Of a stretch of 64,000 bases of DNA, positions 17,702 through 23,955 are shown piece after piece. Origin of the DNA: Thermoplasmatales archaeon (GTDB lineage: Archaea > Thermoplasmatota > E2 > UBA202 > JdFR-43); assembly GCA_014361195.1 (NCBI GenBank), contig JACIWA010000001.1, forward strand, positions 62,001 through 126,000, given 5' to 3'. The stretch's first letter is position 1. Each line of letters begins with the position of its first letter. A program made the position numbers and the translations under genes. The notes beneath the pieces are model-generated. The model made no database searches. It worked only from the letters and a program-made list of their open reading frames with translations, and was not told the origin of the DNA.

Positions 17702-18150
17702 ACCTTCTTTATGGCGCTGGCGGAAATTGGCACTGGGGCATGCTGGGTGAAATCCCATCCTTCTTCAAAAACTTCTAAATCGTATGTCTATATGGTAGTA
17801 TTTACCGCTTTTTTAAAATGGTCTTTCTTTATGTGCAACTTAACTTCCACATGGTCTCCTTCTTTTAAATCGGTTAGGTTTGCATCAAAATATATTCCAT
17901 AATCTGGTGAGGAAGCAAAAGAGATAAATGTGACATTTTCTTGTGACATTTTTCCAGATATGTTGTCATCTATTATAAGAACATCTCCTTCTTCAAGAGA
18001 TTTATAACCATAGTAGTAATAAAATGATTCATTATAAACTTCTTTTTCCGTGTCATTTATAAGTTCATTCATACTCATTCTAACCGTTTTCCTTTCAACG
18101 CATCCAAAAAGTAAAAAAGATGCAAAGATAAATGCTATAATTTTTTTCAT
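17698..18150 (-). CDS. Lipoprotein with OB-fold-like domain and in-frame amber codon
   Basis: The first 120 codons encode a small lipoprotein: a signal peptide with lipobox LLFGC, then a beta-rich OB-like module with GDVLIIDDNISGKM and DLKEGDHVEVKLHIKKDHF. The frame reaches a TAG at 17788-17790 after AVNTTI, then continues open for 29 codons (TYDLEVFEEGWDFTQHAPVP and on) to a second TAG at 17698-17700. That tail looks like the natural last strand of the module and fills an otherwise empty interval. Either the TAG is a mutation or error, or it is read through. The shorter product ends at 17788. The function is unknown. Confidence 0.55.
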
Positions 18151-18199
18151 GAAATAAAAGGCATGGGGATATAAAAATATATCTCTTAAGTTGATGCAG

Positions 18200-18904
18200 A
18201 AAATTTTAACTCAGTTGTTATCAAAAGGATGAAAAATGAAACAAAGATGATATGCTGGAAGGATAAAAAACCTGAGAAGTGAAAAGGTTTCGATTGAGTT
18301 ATTTCGCTTTAGAATGTTGCCTAGCATAGATAGTTTGCTAATAAATGACAGGCATCTTTTCTTGGGCACCATCGGTTGGAGAACTGTAAGTGGAAAACCT
18401 GAATTATGTGGAGGACAGATATCACATTTTTATTATCCGCGGGATCCTGAACATGAATGTTATTTCCATTGTTTAAAACTTGGTTTGAATTGGCAAAAAA
18501 GAAAGAGTGGAAATAACTTTGCCTGAAGACTTCGACAAGTTCTTGAAATATCGATATCGTCGAGAGAGGAAAAGCTGAGGCTTCAGCATTCAAGATTGGA
18601 GGAGAGGAGATATTATCATATTTGGTTCATGAAGGAGTGAAAATCGCCATAGTAAATGGGAAAGAAAGGATATATATTTCTTGTGGAAGATGAAATTGAA
18701 AAAGCCGAGTCTAAAGTTAGATGCTAAGGGCTTCACTGGAGCAGACATATTTGGTGCAACTTTTTAGCAATATATATGGATAATCTCACTGTGAGGAAGG
18801 CTATAAAATTCGCATCAATATCTGCGGGATTAAAGATAAGATACATAGGATTGGAAGGATTTCCAACAAGAGAGGAAATATTGAGCTATGCCACACAGAT
18901 TTAA
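18200..18904 (+). pseudogene. PfkB-family sugar kinase, decayed
   Basis: The clear part starts near 18572 with KAEASAFKIGGEEILSYLV followed by KIAIVNGKERIYIS. It continues in another frame as KLDAKGFTGADIFGATF, the remnant of the PfkB catalytic GAGD motif, now lacking residues. A third frame then gives VRKAIKFASISAGLKIRYIG and GFPTREEILSYATQI up to a stop. At least two frameshifts and a small deletion in the active site show the gene is dead. Upstream, 18200-18570 holds only broken frames (FLGTIGWRTVSGKPELCGG is one island) that may be its N-terminal part, but I cannot align them. It sits directly left of the cassette array. Confidence 0.65.
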
Positions 18905-18997
18905 CGCCTTAATATTAAGGTACGGAAGAGGAATTATTGGGAGTGGCTTCTGGGCAACGCTTCATCGCTTCGCTCCTCGTCCTCACTTTGTTCGGGT

Positions 18998-19085
18998 TAT
19001 ATAACACTGGCTATACGGCTCAGCCACTTCATGGCTTTGCCCAAATTGCCTTTAGCAACTTCACTTACCCATCAGCCGTTAAGCG
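18998..19085 (+). repeat. attC-like site 1
   Basis: The left core is TATATAAC and the right core GTTAAGCG. Inside them, GGCTATACGG (from 19009) can pair imperfectly with the segment before the right core (CCCATCAGCC). An internal AGCC-loop-GGCT hairpin adds further pairing. It shares CCTTTAGCAACTTC with the site at 23693-23755. This is the weakest of the sites by pairing. The 93 bp to its left (18905-18997) contains CGCTTCATCGCTTCGCTCC-like sequence but no gene that I can recognise. Confidence 0.45.
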
Positions 19086-19103
19086 ACATTGCAAAACCAA
19101 AAG

Positions 19104-19113
19104 TATTTAAATA
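19104..19113 (+). promoter_or_regulatory. TATA-like box inside the aspartic protease cassette
   Basis: TATTTAAATA lies about 38 nt before the ATG at 19147 and would give a leader of about 13 nt containing GAGGG as a ribosome-binding motif. It lies after the cassette core, so the cassette carries its own archaeal-type promoter. Confidence 0.4.
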
Positions 19114-19146
19114 TGCAACACTTAAAAATATAAAAGAGGGAATTAA

Positions 19147-19680
19147 ATGGAAAAGGTGATAGAGAAGGTTAGGCTTACAAGTTTGTTTGATCCAGCAAAG
19201 TCAATCGAAGTAGAAGCAGTTATTGATACAGGAGCAACGATGCTCGTTCTACCTCAAAATATCATTGCCGAACTCAATCTGAAAAAGATGAGAGAGGCAA
19301 GAGTAAGATACGCAAATAACAAAACGGAGATTAAATCAGTCTACGGTGTTGTAACTGTCGAAATGTGCGGAAGGGCGGGCGAGTTCAATGTTTTGGGAGA
19401 ACCAGAAGGCACTCAACCTCTTGTGGGGCAAATAGTGCTTGAGCAATTAGACCTCATAGTTGATCCCAGCACGAGAAAGGTTATTCCTAATCCAAGATCG
19501 CCTGAAATGCCGATGGTTGAAATACTTATGGCAACAGCGTATAATAGCGGAAAAGACTTTCGTCCAAACCTAAGGACTTCTTTTATCCGCGAAACGTTAG
19601 GCGAAATGCTCGCTCGAAACTTAAGCAAAAGGGGCTTTCAAAATGACTTACACACAATCCAAGATCAAAGTGATTCTTGA
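19147..19680 (+). CDS. Retropepsin-like clan AA aspartic protease
   Basis: The 177-residue protein has the retropepsin-like motif EAVIDTGATMLVLP near residue 30 and the later GQIVLEQLDLIVDPSTRKVI. These are typical of the small prokaryotic clan AA proteases of about 125 residues, which probably act as dimers on unknown substrates. Family members usually end near PNPRSPEMPMVEIL. Here the frame runs on for about 50 more codons through the attC-like site 2 and overlaps the next gene by 38 nt. The tail is therefore probably encoded by the recombination site, acquired when cassettes were joined. The start has GAGGG 8 nt upstream. Confidence 0.75.
   Translation: MEKVIEKVRLTSLFDPAKSIEVEAVIDTGATMLVLPQNIIAELNLKKMREARVRYANNKTEIKSVYGVVTVEMCGRAGEFNVLGEPEGTQPLVGQIVLEQLDLIVDPSTRKVIPNPRSPEMPMVEILMATAYNSGKDFRPNLRTSFIRETLGEMLARNLSKRGFQNDLHTIQDQSDS
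19538..19603 (+). repeat. attC-like site 2
   Basis: The outer cores are CGTATAAT and GTTAGGCG. Inside, GCGGA-AAAG (19547-19555) pairs with CTTT plus TCCGC (19580-19590), with a small bulge. A central GTCC (19562-19565) pairs with GGAC (19574-19577) around an 8-nt loop. The right arm ACTTCTTTTATCCGC is the same as at 20802-20815 and nearly the same at 23730-23743. It lies within the 3' end of the aspartic protease frame and about 40 bp before the CPBP start. Confidence 0.65.
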
Positions 19681-20470
19681 GGTCTTTTTTGTTTTCCTTG
19701 TAACCTTTCTGATCATTTGGGCTATGCAAATTCCACTATTAGGCGAGTGGAAAAGTCGCGTTTTGCAGCGGCCTTTCCTAGAGTATGCCGTGATGATTGC
19801 CATGCCTTCGGTTTTTCTATTAGTGACTCGAAGGAACTTCGCTGCCTACGGGATTTCGTTTAAGAATCTCAAGTATCATTTGGACGTGGTATTGACGTGT
19901 TTCCTCCCTGTGGCGGTGTCCTGTGTGCCATTTGCCTTTCTAAATTGGACGCGATGGGACGGCGCATTGCTCTTGGCGGTGATAGAGTTGGCGGTACTCT
20001 TTGCAATAGCATGGATGTTAAGGAACAAGCCCACTGCGAGCAATCTGGGTACCATCAGTGCGTTCTCATTCCTTCTGCTTGGCATTTCGCCATCATTGGG
20101 ACCGATGATTGGAAAAGCGTCTTCAGCTTTCATCTTCTACTTTGCGTTTCTCGGCCCTGGTGAGGAGATACTGTTTCGGGGTTACATCCAGTCACGACTA
20201 AATGAGACTTTTGGTCGTCCTTACCGCTTTTTCGGCGTGAATTGGGGCTGGGGAGTAGTCATTACCTCTCTGATCTTCGGATTTATGCATGTTTTGAATC
20301 ACTTCAATCCATTCTTAGGGAATTTCGAGCTGATGTGGTGGTGGGGTCTTTGGACGTTTTTCAGCGGGCTTGTCTATGGATTTATCCGAGAGAAGACCGG
20401 CAGCGTCGTGGCTCCAGCCATCCTGCACGGATTACCGCAGGCGATTGCATATGCATTTCTGGAGTTGTAA
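19643..20470 (+). CDS. CPBP-family intramembrane metalloprotease
   Basis: The 275-residue membrane protein is a member of the CPBP (Abi/CAAX prenyl protease-like) family. The glutamate motif is GPGEEILFRGYIQSRL, the second motif is FGFMHVLNHFNP and the third is HGLPQAIAYAF near the end, all in the expected transmembrane helices. About eight hydrophobic segments are visible. Bacterial members process bacteriocins or act in immunity; the role here is unknown. The gene is visibly richer in G+C than the core genes, which points to transfer. It starts about 40 bp after the attC-like core. Confidence 0.8.
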   Translation: MTYTQSKIKVILEVFFVFLVTFLIIWAMQIPLLGEWKSRVLQRPFLEYAVMIAMPSVFLLVTRRNFAAYGISFKNLKYHLDVVLTCFLPVAVSCVPFAFLNWTRWDGALLLAVIELAVLFAIAWMLRNKPTASNLGTISAFSFLLLGISPSLGPMIGKASSAFIFYFAFLGPGEEILFRGYIQSRLNETFGRPYRFFGVNWGWGVVITSLIFGFMHVLNHFNPFLGNFELMWWWGLWTFFSGLVYGFIREKTGSVVAPAILHGLPQAIAYAFLEL

Positions 20471-20502
20471 TTACACGGGTTCACCCCTTGGCTCGCACTA
20501 TC

Positions 20503-20828
20503 GCCAAACAGCGGATAAAAGGCATCGCTACGCTTCGCCCAAATCCAGCCCTCTATACGTATGCATTATGTAAACATTTTGAAAAACAATAGGACAGAAA
20601 GGATTTACATAGGTTACACCAAAGACATAGAAAGAAGGTTAGTTGAACATAAGAAAAAAGATGTTGATATAGAATTGGTGTACTACGAAGCTTACAACAA
20701 TGGGAAACAAGCACAACTAAGGGAAAGAAGGTTAAAGTTGTATGGTAGTGCTTGGCGAGGATTAGAAAGGAGGTTAGGATTATAGCGCTTAGAGGGCTGG
20801 GCTTCTTTTATCCGCAAAACGTTATACG
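20503..20828 (+). repeat. attC-like site 3/4 split by a GIY-YIG gene
   Basis: The left half begins with GCCAAAC, then GCGGATAAAAG (20511-20521) and CCAGCCCTCTA (20545-20555). The right half has TAGAGGGCTGG (20790-20800), CTTTTATCCGC (20805-20815) and the core GTTATACG (20821-20828). Both 11-nt pairs are exact inverted repeats. The two halves therefore form one recombination-site-like palindrome whose loop contains a 225-bp gene. The stem is longer and better matched than in the other sites. Confidence 0.65.
20561..20785 (+). CDS. Small GIY-YIG nuclease domain protein
   Basis: The 74-residue protein is a stand-alone GIY-YIG domain. HYVNILKNN stands for the first (GIY-like) strand and RIYIGYTKDIERRLVEHKKK carries YIG and the catalytic Arg. 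ELVYYEAYNNGKQAQLRERR has the Glu-bearing helix region, and the end is short. Such small domains are common in bacteria and archaea and are thought to be nucleases, but most are uncharacterised. The gene lies entirely inside the loop of the palindrome at 20503-20828, with 5 bp or less between either end and the inner stem. No promoter is evident. Confidence 0.8.
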   Translation: MHYVNILKNNRTERIYIGYTKDIERRLVEHKKKDVDIELVYYEAYNNGKQAQLRERRLKLYGSAWRGLERRLGL

Positions 20829-20859
20829 CAATCAGCCTCGGGGCGCTATTTTAGAAATA

Positions 20860-20869
20860 TTTTTATACA
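20860..20869 (+). promoter_or_regulatory. TATA box in the ParB cassette
   Basis: TTTTTATACA is centred about 27 nt before the ATG at 20892, which suits a leaderless archaeal transcript. It lies between the cassette core and the first gene. Confidence 0.5.
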
Positions 20870-20891
20870 TTTAACTTTTGTATCTGTTATC

Positions 20892-21692
20892 ATGGAAGTA
20901 AAAGAAATAAAACTAGACGACATTAATTTATCAGAATTTAATACTCGTAAAGATTTAGATGCTGGAACTGAAGATACAAATCTTGATGATTTAGCTAATA
21001 GTATAAAAGAGAAGGGACTGCTGAATCCTATAATAGTTATGAAAAGACAAGACGGAAAGTATGATTTGATTGCTGGTCAAAGACGATTTCTTGCGTGTAA
21101 AAAACTCGGATGGAAAACCATTCCTGCTATCATAAGAGACAAATTAGATGACACAGACGCTACAATAATATCACTCGTTGAAAACGTACATAGAGCCGAT
21201 ATGAACCCTGTTGATAAAGCAAGAGCATATCAAAAAATTTATGAGAAATATAAAGATTATAATAGAGTTGCCAAAGAAACAGGTGTATCGATTTCTACAA
21301 TCAAGAAATATTTAGCACTTCTTAATCTTGCGCCTTCGATATTAGAAAAACTAACAACCGCTGAGGGGCCAGCTGGTATTAGTACTTTATCAAAACTAGC
21401 TGAAACTTTCTCACCAGAAGAACAAGAAGAGGCGCTTGAAGAAATTAGCGGATTTAAACAAAATATACAACTTGAACTTATAAAAAGAAGTGGCGGTGAT
21501 TTGAATAAATTATCAGAATTGAGAGAACAAGCCCTTGAGGGAGCTTTTGATACCCATCTTTGTCGAAGTATTGATGAATGTCCATTCATTCCAAAAGAAT
21601 TAATACCTTCAGTCAAAGATGCTATAAAGAAATTTAAGGAAGATGAACAACCGCTGAAAGAAGTTATCAAAAAATTAAAGTGGAGATGGTAA
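20892..21692 (+). CDS. ParB/Spo0J-family DNA-binding protein
   Basis: The 266-residue protein has the ParB N-terminal domain with SEFNTRKDLD, then LIAGQRRFLACKKLGW (the GxRR CTP-binding type motif) and ENVHRADMNPVDKA. A helix-turn-helix follows (RVAKETGVSISTIKKYL). The C-terminal third is not one I recognise and has CRSIDECPFIPKELIP. ParB proteins are CTP-dependent DNA clamps. No ParA is present, so classic partitioning is unlikely. The next gene starts one base after the stop, so the pair probably forms one cassette with one function. Confidence 0.8.
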   Translation: MEVKEIKLDDINLSEFNTRKDLDAGTEDTNLDDLANSIKEKGLLNPIIVMKRQDGKYDLIAGQRRFLACKKLGWKTIPAIIRDKLDDTDATIISLVENVHRADMNPVDKARAYQKIYEKYKDYNRVAKETGVSISTIKKYLALLNLAPSILEKLTTAEGPAGISTLSKLAETFSPEEQEEALEEISGFKQNIQLELIKRSGGDLNKLSELREQALEGAFDTHLCRSIDECPFIPKELIPSVKDAIKKFKEDEQPLKEVIKKLKWRW

Positions 21693-21693
21693 A

Positions 21694-22674
21694 ATGGCTA
21701 TTTTGTATCTCGATGTAGAAACTTTCTCTGATGGAGAATTCAAATTTGGTAACACAAAAATAATTTCAATTCAAGTTCAATATGAAGACAATAATGGAAG
21801 GATCAATATTTCGAAAGAATGGAAGGATGGAGAAGAACAAATATTGAAGGGTTTTTACGAGTATCTGAAAAATCTCCTCCAAACTGGGGATGTAACGATT
21901 ATAGGTCATAACCTGCTTAGATTTGATATTCCAATGTTAATTCATAGAATGGCTCATAATAATATTGATTCTTATGAAAACTTAATGGATTTATTTCACA
22001 ATTTTTTTGTAATAGATAATATGCAGTGTTCATTACCAGAATTCAAATTTAAAGGACTCGGTGCCGAAGAGGAAAAACGGTTTATTTTGTATCTAGATAT
22101 AGAAACTTTCTCTAAGAGAAAAAAATTCAAATTTGGTAACACAAAAATAATTTCAATTCAATATAAACGTAGTAAGGGAAAGCTCAATATTTTGAAAGAA
22201 TGGAAGGTTGGAGAAAAACAAATATTGAAGGATTTTTACGATTATCTGAAAAATCTCCTCCAAACTGGGAAAAGTGTAACGATTATAGGTCATAACCTGC
22301 TTAGATTTGATATTCCAATGTTAATTCATAGAATGGCTCATAATAATATTGATTCTTATGAAAACTTAATGGATTTATTTTTTCACAATATTTTTATAAT
22401 AGATACTATGCAATGTTTATTACCATTTAACAAATTCAGATTTAAAGGACTCTGTGCCGAAGAATTAGCTAAAAAATTGAAAATAAGCAAACCAAAATAT
22501 AAAAACTCCGAAATCCCAGATTTTTACAAAGGAAAAGAGTTCAATAAAATAGAAGAACATATAATTGCTGATATGAAGTTCATAAAAGATTTATGGCGGA
22601 TATTAACAAAAGAGCCGGATAAATTAAAATTATTATTAACAGAAGAGCCGGATAAATTAAAATTGTTAAAATAA
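21694..22674 (+). CDS. Tandemly duplicated 3'-5' exonuclease-like (DEDD, RNase H-fold) protein
   Basis: The 326-residue protein holds two copies of one domain. Each has the exonuclease I motif (YLDVETFS, YLDIETFS) and motif II (IIGHNLLRFDIPML). Only the second copy continues to a motif III-like segment (EEHIIADMKFIKDLW), so the first is probably truncated. Copy spacing is 128 codons, and 106 bp are identical between them, so the duplication is recent. The C-terminus ends in two copies of an 11-residue EPDKLKLL unit. Related domains occur in predicted family B polymerase-type exonucleases. It is paired with ParB. Confidence 0.7.
   Translation: MAILYLDVETFSDGEFKFGNTKIISIQVQYEDNNGRINISKEWKDGEEQILKGFYEYLKNLLQTGDVTIIGHNLLRFDIPMLIHRMAHNNIDSYENLMDLFHNFFVIDNMQCSLPEFKFKGLGAEEEKRFILYLDIETFSKRKKFKFGNTKIISIQYKRSKGKLNILKEWKVGEKQILKDFYDYLKNLLQTGKSVTIIGHNLLRFDIPMLIHRMAHNNIDSYENLMDLFFHNIFIIDTMQCLLPFNKFRFKGLCAEELAKKLKISKPKYKNSEIPDFYKGKEFNKIEEHIIADMKFIKDLWRILTKEPDKLKLLLTEEPDKLKLLK
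21891..21996 (+). repeat. First copy of 106-bp perfect direct repeat
   Basis: The sequence from TGTAACGATTATAGG to GGATTTATTT is identical to 22275-22380, 384 nt downstream. It is the best conserved part of the duplicated exonuclease domain. Confidence 0.9.
22275..22380 (+). repeat. Second copy of 106-bp perfect direct repeat
   Basis: This is identical to 21891-21996. The flanking parts of the two domain copies have diverged by substitutions and small indels that keep the frame. Confidence 0.9.
22611..22664 (+). repeat. 33-nt tandem duplication at the 3' end of the exonuclease gene
   Basis: AGAGCCGGATAAATTAAAATT occurs at 22611 and again at 22644, giving two EPDKLKLL units just before the stop codon. 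Confidence 0.85.
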
Positions 22675-22714
22675 ATTTCGGTACCCCTCAATTGACTTTC
22701 TCCTTGTCTCATTC

Positions 22715-22774
22715 GTTGAACCCCTTGCACTTTCAGTCGCTTCGCTTCTTCAAAGCGCATAATAACGGTTAGTA
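22715..22774 (+). repeat. attC-like site 5
   Basis: The left core is GTTGAAC and the right core GTTAGTA. TGCACTTT (22726-22733) pairs with AAAGCGCA (22752-22759) with one mismatch, around a loop with TCGCTTCGCTTCTTC. The arm differs from the CTTTTATCCGC type, so this site may come from another array. It follows the exonuclease gene by about 40 bp. Confidence 0.5.
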
Positions 22775-22793
22775 GAAATTCACTCCACCTCAC

Positions 22794-23585
22794 CTATCTA
22801 AATTTAAGAGAACCTGTGTGTTTAAAATAAATCTTAATTGGTTTATTGAACTTTTTACTTAATTCTTTAATCTCCTTTTCTTTTTCAAACCAAAATTCCT
22901 TTGATAAATTCCTGTATTTATCTTCCAACTCAGGAAAATTCTTTTTTATCGCTTCAAAAACTTCTTTTCTACATTGATTCAAATTCAAATCCTCAAAAAT
23001 AAACAAATCAACAAATGGAGAAACTTTCTTAAAAATCTCTTCCAAATCTGTTAAATATGGGAAAATTGGACCAACAAAAACATAGGTATAAAATCCTTCT
23101 TGTTTCAATTTCTTCGAGTTTCCAATCTTGCATCTGAATTTGGAAAAAACAGCTCAAATACTTTTTTGATATTTTCATCTAAAGTTGTTATTGTCGAATC
23201 TAATTCTATGTTTTTGAAGCATTTGAATAAATCATGTCTCGTGTGATTAAATCGGATTTCGTTAAAATTGATAATTTTAGGTTTGGATTTAAGTTTTGAA
23301 GAAATTTCCTTGTTAATTGGTATTTTTATCGATTGGTTGGTATGCATCTCCACCATTGCATAAGATAGCTGTCCCTTCTTTATCTTTGCTTTCCTTGACA
23401 ACCAATTCAGGTGCATTTATTTTTACATCGACAAATCCACCCCATTTTTCTTTTTGTTTCCTCCATCTACAAAGAAATTTTAGATAACAATAAATGCACC
23501 TATGAGTACAACCACGATAATAATTAATGCCCCAATCTGCACCAGGAATTTTGGTTTATTACACTTCTTGCTTTTACTTCTTATA
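22794..23585 (-). pseudogene. Radical SAM protein (SPL-like, COG1533 type), decayed
   Basis: Read on the reverse strand, fragments in successive frames give EVKARSVIN, then IPGADWGINYYRGCTHRCIY, whose CxxxCxxC binds the 4Fe-4S cluster, and WGGFVDVKINAPELV. Further on come STITTLDENIKKVFELFFP and then YTYVFVGPIFPYLTDLEEIF with DLFIFEDLNLN. This is the full order of a roughly 290-residue radical SAM protein of the spore photoproduct lyase-like group. At least three frameshifts break it. Unlike the other cassette genes it lies on the reverse strand, between two attC-like sites. Confidence 0.75.
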
Positions 23586-23657
23586 TTTTAACCATACCTA
23601 AGAATAGATAAAAGATGCATTTAAATTATACCATTTCGGGGCGAGGCTTCGTGAACT

Positions 23658-23678
23658 CAAAATTTCTACGAAATTTTG
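23658..23678. repeat. Perfect 9-bp stem hairpin
   Basis: CAAAATTTC and GAAATTTTG flank a TAC loop. It lies just left of the attC-like site 6 and may be part of that site's neighbourhood or a terminator. Confidence 0.6.
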
Positions 23679-23692
23679 GTGCTATCGCACTC

Positions 23693-23755
23693 GCACAACA
23701 TTGGATAAAAGGCTTCCTACCTTTAGCAACTTCTTTTATTCGCAAAACGTTATAC
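23693..23755 (+). repeat. attC-like site 6
   Basis: The left core is GCACAAC and the right core GTTATAC. TTGGATAAAAGG (from 23701) pairs with CTTCTTTTATTCGCAA before the right core, with a bulged C and A. The centre has CCTTTAGCAACTTC, shared with site 1. This is the right end of the array. The next 145 bp up to the PorA promoter contain short open pieces but no gene that I can support. Confidence 0.65.
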
Positions 23756-23929
23756 ATCATTTCGATTTGTGCTAAAAAAGTGATTAAAGCCATGTTATTC
23801 AAATCACCCTGAAAGAGTTTGGAAATTTCGCATTGAAAGAAAGCAGTAAAGTAATGAAAAAACAGCCCTTTTAATGGAAAAAGGGAGATTTCTCTCCTGA
23901 AATGCTTTTGCTGAAAAAACCCTTAAATG

Positions 23930-23938
23930 TTAAATATT
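23930..23938 (+). promoter_or_regulatory. TATA-like box for the PorA-like gene
   Basis: TTAAATATT is centred about 22 nt before the ATG at 23956, which selects that start over the upstream ATG at 23902. Confidence 0.4.
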
Positions 23939-23955
23939 CTTTATCTATTATCTAC

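Larger units (their letters stand above)
18945..23757 (+). mobile_element. Putative integron-type gene-cassette array without integrase
   Basis: Coding units alternate with imperfect inverted repeats that end in a GTTRRRY-like core (GTTAAGC, GTTAGGC, GTTATAC, GTTAGTA, GTTATAC). Three of these share a CTTCTTTTATYCGC-type arm before the core. Genes start about 40-75 bp after a core, as cassette genes do, apart from the reverse-strand one. The genes are unrelated to each other, differ in base composition from the flanking core genome and include two decayed or duplicated ones. No tyrosine recombinase with an IntI pattern is present in the window, so this would be a cluster of attC sites lacking an integrase. 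Flanks are ordinary archaeal genes. Confidence 0.6.

Noticed and set aside
18314-18526. A 70-codon open frame with FLGTIGWRTVSGKPE
   Set aside because: It lies in the decayed kinase region, has no start signal and is flanked by broken frames. I treat it as a relic and not as a gene.
18952-19003. An additional attC-like site left of site 1
   Set aside because: GGGCAAC and GTTATAT could be cores, but the arms between them do not pair convincingly.
20892-21692. Plasmid partition system or integrated plasmid
   Set aside because: There is no ParA, no replication gene and no iteron-like repeat near it; the gene lies in the cassette array.
21891-22380. CRISPR-like repeats
   Set aside because: There are only two long identical segments within one coding frame, not short regular repeats with spacers. 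No CRISPR array is seen in the window.
23105-23416. A separate 103-residue gene on the reverse strand
   Set aside because: Its content aligns with the middle of the radical SAM pseudogene in a shifted frame, not with an independent protein.
23615-23812. A 65-codon open frame across attC-like site 6
   Set aside because: It is made of the palindrome itself and resembles no protein; open frames arise by chance in such arms.
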